From: Bacillus sp. BGMRC 2118 | Lineage (GTDB): Bacteria > Bacillota > Bacilli > Bacillales > SA4 | Direction: 5' to 3' | DNA length: 64,000 nucleotides | NCBI GenBank assembly: GCA_008364785.1 | Contig: VTTJ01000001.1 | Span: 434,001 to 498,000, forward strand | Shown: positions 26,183 to 35,743 of the stretch, piece by piece | Layout: every line of letters starts with the position of its first letter | Numbering within the stretch: position 1 is the stretch's first letter | Translations under genes and position numbers: made by a program | The notes under the pieces: generated by a model | Told to the model about the DNA's origin: nothing | Seen by the model: only the letters and a program-made list of their open reading frames with translations | Database searches by the model: none

Positions 26183-27976
26183 CTAATCATCTTTTCTTAT
26201 TGGATGTTGTTCTGACTTCACTTGATGCATAGTGGTTTCATTCTTGTCATGAGAAACAAGTGGAAACTGCAGAGTAAATGTCGTACCCTTATGACATTCT
26301 GAAACAACATCGATTTTCCCTTGGTGAGATTCTACGATTGCCTTGGCTATACTTAAGCCTAAGCCTGTCCCCTCAGATTTTTCCTCTGTATTAGTTCCTT
26401 GATAGTATCGTTCAAATAGATTTGTTAGAGTTTCCTGGCTCATTCCGACTCCGTTATCTTTTATTATAATAGCTACATGACTATTTACCTTTTTTGTTAA
26501 AACTGTTATAACCGTACCTTTCGGGTTGTGCTTAACGGCATTATATAATAGATTATCGAGGACACGGTTAAGCATATTCATGTCACCGTTAATATACAAT
26601 TCAGCTTCGCTCTCTTTACTAAATCGGAAATGGAAATCATGGGAAATGACGTCATTTACAAAGTCTAAAATCTTATGATGGACCAGTTTATTACTATCAA
26701 TTTTCACTAAGGTCAATGGAATTTTATTATTTTTTAATTGAAAAACTAGTGAAAAATCCTCAACTAAAGAAAGCATGTAGGTTCCTTTTTCCCGAATGGT
26801 TTTCCCCATATCTTCTAGTTCCTGTTTTGACCAGTCATACTGTCCGCTCTCTAGCATGTGTCCATAGCCCTTTATCGTTGAGAGAGGTGTTCGCAGATCA
26901 TGGGAAATTCCAGTCATCCACTCTTCTTTCGTTTTCTCCATTCGCTCTCTGTCTTTTCTCGATTTTTCCAGTTTAAGAGCCATATCATAAAATGACTGAA
27001 TGACTTCTTTATACAATTTATACTTTGTACGAATTCTTCCTTTTTTTGTAAATATTACTCTTTGGTCCTTTTGTGTCAGTAGTTGTCCATCAGTCTCCTG
27101 TCCCAATCTTTCTAACCAGCTTATAAATAGAAGCAATGGCTGACCATAGCGTATAGCATGCCAAGCCGTAAAAGCGATGGTAACCACCAACATTAGCAAG
27201 CCGACAATAATAACAGCTATTGTCACTTTCCTTACAAAGCTTGATCCATTTACTTCAGCATCTTCATTCATATTGTAATAAATCCAGATGTACTCACTTT
27301 CAGCATCATGATACACGGTAATATCTGTCTGAGGATCACCTGGAAATAGCTTTCGTTCTACAATTTCAAGGGTATTATACGTTTCATTGATTGCGTTTTG
27401 CCCAAATGCTTGTATCACTTTCCCTGATTGATCCACGATATGTAAGTAACCAGTTGTTCCTATTTCCTTTTCCAATTCACCTATTTCCGTCCCAATCTCA
27501 TCTTTATATGCTTCTGCCCATAACTTTACTTGCTGTAGTGCCTTATTTTTATATCCAAGAACATATAAAAATGACTTATTGAACGTATCCATTTGGAGCT
27601 GAATCGTATATTCACTCCATTCACCTGTCTCTCTCAGGCGAAGCAATTCACTGGCTGAATAGGACTTAGGGATGTTATCTGGTGTATTTACTTCTTGTAT
27701 TATTTCCCCATCTTTATCTAAGATTTGTAGCCACATACCATTTGCTTCAAGCTCTTTTTTCCATTGGGTCTGTATTGTAGCCTTGTTATCCTCAATAATA
27801 GTATCTGTAACAATCGTATCCAGCACAGCTACCGGATAATTGTTATTCATATCTTCTTGAACAATATATCCGATTAGAATAAACAGCAACATTAATATAA
27901 TAACGAAAACGAGTATGAGTGTAAGAAGGAACTGCAAAGAGAAGTGGAATCCGATTCTTCTTTTTAATGATTTCAT
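26183..27976 (-). CDS. sensor histidine kinase with a large extracytoplasmic domain
   Basis: A 597-residue membrane kinase. Two membrane helices (about 14-38 and 247-272) enclose a sensor region of about 205 residues. The cytoplasmic part has the H-box GISHDLRTPLSTIKGYGHML, the N-box LLYNAVKHN, G1 KDNGVGM and G2 GTGLGLSIAKAIV. The gene begins four bases after the response regulator stop with an AAGGAGTAGGGAA ribosome binding site, so the pair is an operon. The adjacent divergent DUF418 gene recalls the yrkO-yrkPQ arrangement of B. subtilis, but the sensor domain here is longer. The signal is unknown. Confidence 0.9.
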   Translation of the reverse strand: MKSLKRRIGFHFSLQFLLTLILVFVIILMLLFILIGYIVQEDMNNNYPVAVLDTIVTDTIIEDNKATIQTQWKKELEANGMWLQILDKDGEIIQEVNTPDNIPKSYSASELLRLRETGEWSEYTIQLQMDTFNKSFLYVLGYKNKALQQVKLWAEAYKDEIGTEIGELEKEIGTTGYLHIVDQSGKVIQAFGQNAINETYNTLEIVERKLFPGDPQTDITVYHDAESEYIWIYYNMNEDAEVNGSSFVRKVTIAVIIVGLLMLVVTIAFTAWHAIRYGQPLLLFISWLERLGQETDGQLLTQKDQRVIFTKKGRIRTKYKLYKEVIQSFYDMALKLEKSRKDRERMEKTKEEWMTGISHDLRTPLSTIKGYGHMLESGQYDWSKQELEDMGKTIREKGTYMLSLVEDFSLVFQLKNNKIPLTLVKIDSNKLVHHKILDFVNDVISHDFHFRFSKESEAELYINGDMNMLNRVLDNLLYNAVKHNPKGTVITVLTKKVNSHVAIIIKDNGVGMSQETLTNLFERYYQGTNTEEKSEGTGLGLSIAKAIVESHQGKIDVVSECHKGTTFTLQFPLVSHDKNETTMHQVKSEQHPIRKDD

Positions 27977-27980
27977 TTCC

Positions 27981-28697
27981 CTACTCCTTTACCAGTTTAT
28001 ACCCTAATCCTCTGACTGTTACAAGATATTTCGGGTTACTAGGGTCTTCTTCAATTCTCTCTCTAATTCTTCTAATATGTACAATTACAGTATTATCATC
28101 TACAAAACTATCAAAACCCCAAACTGCTTCAAGCAATTGGTCCTTGGAGAAGACTCTGTTAGGGTGTTTACAAAAATATAATAGCAAGAGGTATACTTGA
28201 GCAGGGCATTTTACCGGTTTATTTCCTACTCTTAGTTCACCAGCTTCCTCATCAACACTAAAGCCATTAAATTCAAATCGCTTCGTTATGCCTTCATCTG
28301 TCTTTGTTTCTTCAATAATGGAGGACCTTCTTAATCTCGCTTTTATTCGTGCTACTACCTCTAATGGGTTAAAGGGCTTTGTCACGTAATCGTCCCCTCC
28401 AAGTGCAAATCCTGTTAAGATATCTAAGTCTGAGACACGTGCTGTTACAAATAAAATATAAGCTGTAGAAATTTCGCGTATTTTAGGACATATATCAAAC
28501 CCACTTCGATCAGGAAGCATGACATCTAGTACAATGATATCTATATGGTATTGAGATAAGATCTCTAACGCCTGTTCAGCGGTATACGCACGATAAATCG
28601 TAGTAAAACCTTCTTTTTGAAGAACCGTTTCCATCATTTTAACAATAGCTATTTCATCATCAACAAGTAATATTTTCGTATTTTCCACATTCATCAC
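27981..28697 (-). CDS. response regulator, OmpR/PhoB family
   Basis: A 238-residue regulator. The N-terminal receiver domain contains ILLVDDEIAI, the phospho-acceptor Asp in IIVLDVMLPDRSG and the Lys in DYVTKPFNP. The C-terminal winged helix carries the conserved NRVFSKDQLLEAVWG and VDDNTVIVHIRRIRERIEEDP segments. It is upstream of, and coupled to, the histidine kinase. The likely targets are its own operon and the divergent DUF418 gene, by analogy with YrkP. The start is uncertain: GTG at 28697 or ATG at 28694, neither with a strong ribosome binding site. Confidence 0.93.
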   Translation of the reverse strand: MMNVENTKILLVDDEIAIVKMMETVLQKEGFTTIYRAYTAEQALEILSQYHIDIIVLDVMLPDRSGFDICPKIREISTAYILFVTARVSDLDILTGFALGGDDYVTKPFNPLEVVARIKARLRRSSIIEETKTDEGITKRFEFNGFSVDEEAGELRVGNKPVKCPAQVYLLLLYFCKHPNRVFSKDQLLEAVWGFDSFVDDNTVIVHIRRIRERIEEDPSNPKYLVTVRGLGYKLVKE

Positions 28698-28892
28698 CCA
28701 TAGTTATCGTAGCATACAAACATTACCAAAACCTTACGAACATTAAAACTATGAGACTTACTTGAACCATTATAAGTTATAGATTTATAGAAATATCATA
28801 TAAGGTTGAATCGTTAAGGACTCCTGCTTATCGTGAGGAATTGAGAGAAGGATGAATTTTGACGATTATTTCTCTATTCTCCTCAATAAATA

Positions 28893-28931
28893 TGGCTGTT
28901 TTCGTATAGATTGTTGTTTTCGTAAAAATCC
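28893..28931 (+). repeat. interspersed repeat copy (GGCTGTTTTCGTA type)
   Basis: Reads GGCTGTTTTCGTATAGATTG, then TTGTTTTCGTAAAAATCC. It is close to the copy at 20181-20223 and lies in the divergent promoter space between the regulator operon and the DUF418 gene. Confidence 0.6.
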
Positions 28932-29038
28932 TTTATTTGAGGATAAATTGAATTTATCATTTCGTAATGTATTGTTATTTCCACTGTAATATTCAATGTT
29001 TACTATATACATATACACAGACGAAAGGAACTGAAGAT

Positions 29039-30217
29039 ATGAATAATCGTGTACATTCAATTGATGGAATTAGAGGGTTGAGTTTATTTGGCATATTAGC
29101 AGCAAACATGCTTATCTTTCAATATGGAATCTGGGGTAAAGATGAGATTACCCATTACTCACTTTCTCAATTTGATTTAGCTAGTTTAACATTCATAAAA
29201 GTTGTCATTGAAGGTAGCTTTATGCCCATTTTCACCTTTTTATTTGGATATGGAATGATCAAGATGAAGGAGACTCTAAGTAACAAAGGGAAAAAAGTTA
29301 AGCGTCATTTTGTGAGACGCTCAGTGTTTCTACTCATCATCGGGGGGCTACATGCAACCTATCTGTGGGAGGGTGATATTTTATCCTTTTATGGTATAAT
29401 GATTCTCTTCTTATTACTGTTTTTGAATCGTAAGAAGAAAACGATATTAATTTGGGGTCTACTATTACTAACCTTAACACCATTGATTGGATATGGACAT
29501 TTAGAAGAAACAAAAGAAGATAAAGAGCTATTGAGAACTTATGTTGTCAATACAATTGACATATATGGAACTGGAAATTACTTCGAAATAAAGGATCAAC
29601 GAAATAATGAATTTCCTTTAAACTTTCCTGATTATGTATATTTCATTATATTGATGTTCGTTCCATGGATATCCGCACCATTGTTTTTATTAGGAATGTA
29701 TGCAGCAAAAATCGGCTATTTTCACCAGCCAAAGAAAGAAGCATCCGTTTACAAAATTTGTGCACTAATTTTCATACCTTTAGGGCTTTTATTAAAGAGT
29801 GCCAGTCACCTATCAGTAAATGAAAACTGGATTGGAGTTTCCGAAATATTAGGAGCCAATATTTTGGCACTTGGATATATTTCCAGCTTTGCCTTATTAT
29901 ATGTTTATGCTGCAAATTCATTTATACTCAGAGGTTTAGAAGCTGTCGGTAAGTTATCTTTTACGAATTATCTCATGCAAACTGTCATATGCACATCCAT
30001 TTTCTACGGGTATGGTCTTGGGTACTTCGGGAAACTCGGAGTATTTAACGGATTCTTACTATCTATTTTTATTTTCACCATACAGATGGTTACTAGTACG
30101 CTGTATTTAAACGTTTTTCAAACTGGTCCCTTAGAAAAGCTAATCAGAATATGGACGTACGTAAGTATCAAAGGGAAACCAAAACAAGTTCCTGCTCAGT
30201 CTGAAATTTCAGCATAA
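29039..30217 (+). CDS. DUF418 membrane protein (YrkO/YeiB type)
   Basis: A 392-residue polytopic membrane protein with about ten hydrophobic segments. The start MNNRVHSIDGIRGLSLFGILAANM is the classic DUF418 N-terminus (IDxLRGxALxGILxxN), and the C-terminal half shows the family's AVGKLSFTNYLMQT motif. It belongs to the acyltransferase-3-like superfamily; transport or transfer function is not established. The ATG at 29039 has AAGGAACTGAAGAT upstream, while the longer frame lacks one. It is divergent from the OmpR-type two-component pair, which probably regulates it. Confidence 0.88.
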   Translation: MNNRVHSIDGIRGLSLFGILAANMLIFQYGIWGKDEITHYSLSQFDLASLTFIKVVIEGSFMPIFTFLFGYGMIKMKETLSNKGKKVKRHFVRRSVFLLIIGGLHATYLWEGDILSFYGIMILFLLLFLNRKKKTILIWGLLLLTLTPLIGYGHLEETKEDKELLRTYVVNTIDIYGTGNYFEIKDQRNNEFPLNFPDYVYFIILMFVPWISAPLFLLGMYAAKIGYFHQPKKEASVYKICALIFIPLGLLLKSASHLSVNENWIGVSEILGANILALGYISSFALLYVYAANSFILRGLEAVGKLSFTNYLMQTVICTSIFYGYGLGYFGKLGVFNGFLLSIFIFTIQMVTSTLYLNVFQTGPLEKLIRIWTYVSIKGKPKQVPAQSEISA

Positions 30218-30284
30218 TTTTTCTCCAGCTGCTTCTTATTTCACTTCACATACATGAAGTAGATGATGAACTAGTTTTTATATG

Positions 30285-30342
30285 AAAAAATAGCAGTTCA
30301 ACTAAGGGTATGTAACATACTCCTAGATTGAACTGCTTTTTT
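30285..30342. terminator. bidirectional terminator between DUF418 and GH52 genes
   Basis: A long imperfect stem (AGCAGTTCAA / TTGAACTGCT, extended by CTAAGGGTATG / CATACTCCTAG) flanked by A and T runs, between two convergent genes. Confidence 0.85.
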
Positions 30343-30353
30343 CTTATGTCAGA

Positions 30354-32513
30354 TTAACTACTAGTAGTTAAATGATTTGAAATCGTGCGCCTATAGTTCA
30401 TTTCATTTTCTTCTAACCAGAGAATACTCGTTACCCCACGTGGATAATATTTACTCCCGCTTATTTCACCAGAGATGATTTGGTCACTCCAACTCCAAAC
30501 AGATAAAGTAGGATGAGTAAGCCACTCGACATGAGCTGCGTCAGCTTTTTCTCCCTTTTCATCCCAACGTATTCCTAAAATTTGTCTAGCAATAAATTGG
30601 CATAAATAGATCTTACTTAACCAAGAATTATTACTTGTAGAAGAGATTTTCCAGCCACCATTGTCAAATAAGCAAACATCATCAACCAATACCGTATTTA
30701 AATGCTTCTTTAATGCCTGAATATAATGACCAAAGCGTCCATCTTCCTTAAGTGCTTCCTGACAATTTGTATAATAAGGGAAAATTAACCCTTCTATCGC
30801 GGGTATGATCTTCGAATCATTTCCTTCACCAACAACTGCCGGAATGTAACCTTCTTCTGTAACATAGCTTACGATCGTTTGAGCACACTTTTCCGCCTGA
30901 TCCCCAGCCTCTCGTGAAAGATGATCTCGCCCATAATCTGAGAATATTTTCTCTAATGCTAGATACGAAGCCCAGCACTTACCTGCAATATAAATGTTAT
31001 TTCTCGCTTGACCTAAGGAAACATCAAGACTATCATATGTTGTGATCTCTGCTCCGCCCTTAACACGAGTAGAATCTAGCCCCATTATTCCATTTCGCTT
31101 TTCCTTCATTGGGTGGTCTCGATTCACTAAACTTTCGAAGCACTTTTCAAGGATGGTCAAGTTATCTTCTAACCATTTCGTGTCACGTGTCTGTTCTACA
31201 TAAACGGCAGCACATAATATCCAATTTACCAATTGTTCATGTGTCATATGTGAAAAGCAACCGTCTAACCCATATAATTCATAGGAAGAGAAATGTGGCC
31301 TAGAAATAGTATTAGCTACACCCATGTCATGTGTAAAACTTATACCTCCAGGATATTCTGTCTCATCATTTGGAAAACGAACGTTATCCTCATAACTGAA
31401 TCTCTTCACAAAGATATCGAGTTCGTTTTTGACAGTCCATGGATTCATCTTCAACTCAAAGAATAGTTGATCTACAGTTAAATCAAACGTATTCATCATT
31501 CGATATTCACCTTCATTTATAACCCAAAAAGGCTCTCCATCAAGGTCTAATAGCTGTGTACAACCATAATAGCTTCGCACCGAGTGTGCCATCATAAATT
31601 TTTGATAATCTGATAAATGTTTAGCATGATTAATAAGTTGATTCGCCTTAAGCGCCCGTTCCTTAATTATCGAATAATTTTCTAATGTAAAGGCTGCCAC
31701 TTCCTCGATATTGGAAAAATAACGTGTATAATAGTAGCTTGCATCCACCCCAGCTGTTACAAAACCGTTTCGATGAAAGCATATCGCAAATTGGTATGTT
31801 TTACGTGTTCCAGCTGGCACATCCATAATCAAGGTACCAATTGGACCAAGTCCAAATGTCCAATTATCTTCAAAAGGTGTTGTTAGTATGTTTTCTAAGC
31901 TAAAGTGCATGGCTGACTTTACGTCCGGGTGATCTGAAACTACAGCCGTTAACCTTCCTTGCCCAACACCAGCTAACCCACATGTATCATCTAAACGTCT
32001 CATCGAGCTATATGGATCACTTCCCTCGTACCCAAAGAAGGCTCTTCTCGTTTTCGTCCCCTTTGTATTATCAATAGTCATTTCAGCTATTACTGCAGGG
32101 ACAATCGTTAACTTTAGTTCTTCTTCATTTCCTGTTCCCGGCTCGGGTACTTCTTCAGCTTGTGAATAGATGGTGAATGTAATATCTCCCGCTTTCCAAG
32201 TGTCAGTACCTAAGTTAAACTCTCTCTGTACGGCATCCTTTGAAAAGGGAAAAATCATTTTAGGTTTATCCGGATTTGGGTCAGGATTTTCAATATCATA
32301 ACGCTTACTCTCATTCTCACCTGAATCGAAGAAAGGTAATGCCTCATATATTCCTGAATGCTCCTTAGACTCAAGTCCGATAAATATATTTTTTCGTGGT
32401 GAACGACCTAATTCGAGATCCATTCCACCTCCACTGCCAGGAAATCCAAGAGTAAAGCTTGAGAATGCTCCGATTGGAGAATGATGTGCATTAAAGAACA
32501 TGTTTTTTCCCAT
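30354..32513 (-). CDS. GH52 beta-xylosidase (cytoplasmic)
   Basis: About 719 residues of glycoside hydrolase family 52. The start MGKNMFFNAHHSPIGAFSSFTLGFPGSGGGMDLELGRSPRKNIFIG is close to the Geobacillus beta-xylosidases, retaining enzymes that release xylose from xylo-oligosaccharides. No signal peptide is present, so it acts in the cytoplasm on imported oligomers. The gene closes the xylose cluster after the two permeases. The ATG at 32513 is used: the longer frame starts at a TTG within the purine-rich AAAGAGGGG ribosome binding site. The family is recognised from the N-terminus and length; I did not assign catalytic acids by position. Confidence 0.92.
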   Translation of the reverse strand: MGKNMFFNAHHSPIGAFSSFTLGFPGSGGGMDLELGRSPRKNIFIGLESKEHSGIYEALPFFDSGENESKRYDIENPDPNPDKPKMIFPFSKDAVQREFNLGTDTWKAGDITFTIYSQAEEVPEPGTGNEEELKLTIVPAVIAEMTIDNTKGTKTRRAFFGYEGSDPYSSMRRLDDTCGLAGVGQGRLTAVVSDHPDVKSAMHFSLENILTTPFEDNWTFGLGPIGTLIMDVPAGTRKTYQFAICFHRNGFVTAGVDASYYYTRYFSNIEEVAAFTLENYSIIKERALKANQLINHAKHLSDYQKFMMAHSVRSYYGCTQLLDLDGEPFWVINEGEYRMMNTFDLTVDQLFFELKMNPWTVKNELDIFVKRFSYEDNVRFPNDETEYPGGISFTHDMGVANTISRPHFSSYELYGLDGCFSHMTHEQLVNWILCAAVYVEQTRDTKWLEDNLTILEKCFESLVNRDHPMKEKRNGIMGLDSTRVKGGAEITTYDSLDVSLGQARNNIYIAGKCWASYLALEKIFSDYGRDHLSREAGDQAEKCAQTIVSYVTEEGYIPAVVGEGNDSKIIPAIEGLIFPYYTNCQEALKEDGRFGHYIQALKKHLNTVLVDDVCLFDNGGWKISSTSNNSWLSKIYLCQFIARQILGIRWDEKGEKADAAHVEWLTHPTLSVWSWSDQIISGEISGSKYYPRGVTSILWLEENEMNYRRTISNHLTTSS

Positions 32514-32550
32514 TTTTAACCCCTCTTTCAATTCGTTTTTATTTAATTAG

Positions 32551-33453
32551 CTATCCCTTGATTGCACCTGACGCAATACCTTCAACAATTTTGTTGCTCA
32601 AAAAGATAAATGCAAGGAGAATAGGTAAAATACTGATGACAAGTGTCGCTCCAATTGCTCCCCACTCTGTCATGTATTGTCCGATAAAGTTTTGAATCCC
32701 TACTGTTAGGGTCTTAAATTTATCTGAACTAATGAAAGTATTAATAAAAACGAATTCATTCCAGTTATAAATCATGTTAATAATAACTGTCGTTGATATC
32801 ACAGGCATTGTCATTGGCAACGTAATTTGGAAGAAGATACGATGAACTGAGCATCCATCCATGATCGCTGCCTCTTCTATCTCTCGTGGAAGAGTATAGT
32901 AGAAGCCTAGTAAAATCATAATAGTCAGCGGAAGATTGAAGGCAGTATACGTTAAGATAACGGCTAACGGATGATCAATTAAATCTATCTTCAAGAAAAA
33001 ATCAAACAATGGAATTAACGTTGAATGGACAGGTATCATAATCCCTACCATAAATAAACCTAGCACAAGTTTATTAAACCTCCATTGCATTCTAGTTATG
33101 GCGAATGTTACTAAACTAGCTGCCAAAACAGTTAACACTACAGAAACAACTGTAATCCAAACACTATTGAAAAAGTAGAGGCTAATATTCCCTTCCGTCC
33201 AAACGGTTAAATAGTTTTCCCACTTAGGGTCTGCTGGTAATGAGAAGGGGGAGGCATTAAACACCTCTTGATTATCTTTAAGAGAGAAAAATACTAGCCA
33301 AATAAGGGGATAAACTTGGAAAAAAGCAATGATTCCTAATAGTAAATATAGGACAGCATAACCTACCTTTTTTAGCAGATTTTTGTTAGGATTTTCAAGT
33401 TTAGGAGCAGGAACGACTACTTCTCCATGCTGCTTTGTTTCTGCTTTCATCAT
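32551..33453 (-). CDS. ABC transporter permease, MalG/CUT1 type
   Basis: A 300-residue inner membrane permease with six predicted helices. The EAA loop that contacts the ATPase reads EEAAIMDGCSVHRIFFQITLPM, as in MalG-like (carbohydrate uptake 1) proteins. It follows the MalF-type permease by 9 bases and precedes the xylosidase gene, so it is very likely part of a xylo-oligosaccharide importer. No ATPase gene is present in the cluster, so a shared MsmX-like ATPase encoded elsewhere is expected, as is common for this family in bacilli. Ribosome binding site AAGGAGGAAAA. Confidence 0.92.
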   Translation of the reverse strand: MMKAETKQHGEVVVPAPKLENPNKNLLKKVGYAVLYLLLGIIAFFQVYPLIWLVFFSLKDNQEVFNASPFSLPADPKWENYLTVWTEGNISLYFFNSVWITVVSVVLTVLAASLVTFAITRMQWRFNKLVLGLFMVGIMIPVHSTLIPLFDFFLKIDLIDHPLAVILTYTAFNLPLTIMILLGFYYTLPREIEEAAIMDGCSVHRIFFQITLPMTMPVISTTVIINMIYNWNEFVFINTFISSDKFKTLTVGIQNFIGQYMTEWGAIGATLVISILPILLAFIFLSNKIVEGIASGAIKG

Positions 33454-33462
33454 TTTTCCTCC

Positions 33463-34341
33463 TTAATATTGAAGCTCATCATTCGTGGCCGTAAGTTTTC
33501 GTATTAACCACGTAACGATTAAACAAATTATCAGTAATAAGAACCCTACTGCACTACCATATCCAAAATCATAGCTTCCAAATGCCTTCTGATACATGTA
33601 GGAGGCAATGACCTCACTCGATCCGTTAGGTCCTCCACCGGTCATAACATAAATTAAGTCAAAGTATTTTAACGATCCTACTATTGCAAGTACAATTGTT
33701 ACCTTTATTACCCCCGCTATAAGCGGCAGTTTAATTTTAACTGCAATCTGCAAAGGAGAGGCACCGTCAATCTTTGCAGCCTCAATAATTGAATCAGGAA
33801 TATTTTTGAGAGCTGCATAATAAATCAATATATAAAACCCTGCATATTGCCATATAATCGGAATAAAAATTGCCATTAACACAAGCTTTGGATCTGCTAG
33901 CCATGATGGTGGATTTTCTACCCCAAGGGAACTTAGCAAACTATTTAATACACCATTTGAAGGATGATAAATTTTCAACCAAAGTTGTGCAATAGCTACT
34001 GACGAAAGTAACATTGGAATGAGGTAAATCTTCCTTAAGAAGTTTGCTCCTTTAATCTTTGTAGATAATATTAACGAGATTGCTAGGTATCCAATTAAGC
34101 TTAGTGCCGAAAAAATTGCTAATAAAAAAGAGTGGAAGGCACTGTTCCAAAATAACTTATCCTTTAAGAGATTCGTATAATTCTCTAGACCGATAAAGGA
34201 CATCTCTCCTATACCATCCCACTTCATTAGACCATAATATCCGGTTAAAACAATCGGTATATAGATAAGGACTAATACTAGAAGAAGGGCGGGGAGAACA
34301 TATAAGGTAATAATGAATTTGTTGGACATAACTTTATTCAT
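33463..34341 (-). CDS. ABC transporter permease, MalF/CUT1 type
   Basis: A 292-residue permease with six predicted membrane helices. It starts MNKVMSNKFIITLYVLPALLLVLVLIYIP, and the ATPase-contact loop is EAAKIDGASPLQIAVKIKLPL. It partners with the downstream MalG-type permease and upstream solute-binding protein. A hairpin (34388-34423) separates it from the binding-protein gene, which probably raises the level of binding protein over the permeases. Substrate, xylo-oligosaccharide, is inferred from neighbours only. Confidence 0.92.
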   Translation of the reverse strand: MNKVMSNKFIITLYVLPALLLVLVLIYIPIVLTGYYGLMKWDGIGEMSFIGLENYTNLLKDKLFWNSAFHSFLLAIFSALSLIGYLAISLILSTKIKGANFLRKIYLIPMLLSSVAIAQLWLKIYHPSNGVLNSLLSSLGVENPPSWLADPKLVLMAIFIPIIWQYAGFYILIYYAALKNIPDSIIEAAKIDGASPLQIAVKIKLPLIAGVIKVTIVLAIVGSLKYFDLIYVMTGGGPNGSSEVIASYMYQKAFGSYDFGYGSAVGFLLLIICLIVTWLIRKLTATNDELQY

Positions 34342-34387
34342 CGTTTCTTCATCCCCTTTTAAGTTGAAGGCCGCAAATTCTTAATGG

Positions 34388-34423
34388 AAAGGGACATATC
34401 GTGACTAAATGATATGTCCCTTT
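34388..34423 (-). terminator. intercistronic hairpin after the binding-protein gene
   Basis: A perfect 13-bp stem AAAGGGACATATC / GATATGTCCCTTT with a ten-base loop, between solute-binding protein and first permease. The minus-strand tail has few T residues, so it is more likely a stabiliser or partial attenuator than a full stop. Confidence 0.75.
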
Positions 34424-34435
34424 TCTTCATGAAAA

Positions 34436-35743
34436 TTATTCCTCTTTCGAAAGTGCCTCTTCGTGTTTTTTAGCAAAATCTTCAGGCGTTGTTTGTTTAC
34501 CAAATAGAGATTGAATCATGTTTAGATGCTCTTGTGCAACCCCAGCACTCATTTGAACATCTGCATATAACGTAATATTACTTGCGTTACTTAATTCATC
34601 TAACACATCAATATACATTTGAGGGAGATCAATTGAAGAAGTGTCTACTTTCGTAGCAGGGATTACTCCTGCGTCTGTCACTGAAACTTCTCCCCATTTT
34701 TCAACAAAGAATTTAACAAACTTTTTCGCTTCTTCCTTCACTTTGGAATCCTCTGCAACAAACAGGCCGACACCTGGTCCACCAACGAAGCTATTAATAT
34801 CCCCTTTTCCACCCTCAACGGTTGGGAATTTAAAGAATCCAATAGAATCTCTGAATTCTTGAGGTACATCTTCATTCGTTGTATAGTTTGGTAATTCCCA
34901 AGAACCCATTAAGTACATAGCTGCTTGTTCATTCATAAATGGTCCCTTTGCTTCGTCATTTGACAGACCATTAAATCCTTTTACAAACGCATCCATATCT
35001 ACTAATGTCTGAATCTCTTCTGCTGCTTTCACTAGAGCAGGATCTTCAAAACTACCAGAGCGATTAATCGCATTTGTTAACGTTTCCGGTCCACCGAATC
35101 GATCAGCTAAATACATGTACCACATTGAACCTGTCCATCGGTCTTTATTACCTAATGTAATCGGTGTTACTCCATTATCAACTAACGTTTTTACAACATT
35201 TTTAAATTCATCGTACGTCTCAGGTACTTCAAGATTATACTTTTCAAATATCTTCTTATTGTAGTATATCGGTGCAATGTTTAATTCAAGTGGTAAACCG
35301 TATGTTGTACCGTCTAATGCATACGCCTCAGTTGTCCCTGAGATAAATGAATCACCTAATCCATCTTCTAAAAGATCATCTAGAGGAGCAAACTTGTTCC
35401 CATCAACATAAGGCTCTAAGAAACCCGCAGCCCATGTCATACCAATATCAGGTAATTCATTTGAAGCTGCAAGTACTTTCAATTTCTCTTTGTATTGTTC
35501 ATTTGATAGAATCTCAGTTTCGATTTTCACATTTTCATTTGCCGACTCGTATTCTTTAATAATATTCTCGACGATGGTGTGATGTTGCTTAGAGCTGCCT
35601 GACGGCCAAAGGTGCATGAGTTTAACTGTAACCTTATCTCCAGATTTACCATCCCCGCTACTTTCAGACGAACACCCAGCTAAAACAACAGAGAAAAGCA
35701 GTGTAAACGCAAATAAAAGTGTAAACGCTTTCTTTTTAACCAA
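34436..35743 (-). CDS. extracellular sugar-binding lipoprotein (ABC transporter)
   Basis: About 435 residues of the carbohydrate-binding protein family (SBP_bac_1). A lipoprotein signal peptide ends LLFSVVLAGCSS, with the lipobox cysteine as the first mature residue, so it is anchored on the outer face of the membrane. It precedes the two permeases. I prefer a TTG start at 35743, since AAGGGGG sits directly in front of it, over the ATG at 35761, which would put this ribosome binding site inside the coding region. Two cre-like sites overlap the first codons. Ligand, probably xylo-oligosaccharides, is inferred from the cluster. Confidence 0.9.
   Translation of the reverse strand: MVKKKAFTLLFAFTLLFSVVLAGCSSESSGDGKSGDKVTVKLMHLWPSGSSKQHHTIVENIIKEYESANENVKIETEILSNEQYKEKLKVLAASNELPDIGMTWAAGFLEPYVDGNKFAPLDDLLEDGLGDSFISGTTEAYALDGTTYGLPLELNIAPIYYNKKIFEKYNLEVPETYDEFKNVVKTLVDNGVTPITLGNKDRWTGSMWYMYLADRFGGPETLTNAINRSGSFEDPALVKAAEEIQTLVDMDAFVKGFNGLSNDEAKGPFMNEQAAMYLMGSWELPNYTTNEDVPQEFRDSIGFFKFPTVEGGKGDINSFVGGPGVGLFVAEDSKVKEEAKKFVKFFVEKWGEVSVTDAGVIPATKVDTSSIDLPQMYIDVLDELSNASNITLYADVQMSAGVAQEHLNMIQSLFGKQTTPEDFAKKHEEALSKEE
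35701..35733. promoter_or_regulatory. two cre-like sites in the start of the binding-protein gene
   Basis: GTGTAAACGCTTTCT (35719-35733) matches the CcpA consensus WTGNAANCGNWNNCW at 14 of 15 positions. A second, weaker one (GTGTAAACGCAAATA, 35701-35715, 13 of 15) lies 18 bases away. Both fall in codons of a repeated signal-peptide motif, so chance resemblance is possible. Confidence 0.4.

Noticed and set aside
28866..29060. Minus-strand ORF across the DUF418 start
   Set aside because: It spans the repeat and the DUF418 ribosome binding site, and has no start signal of its own.
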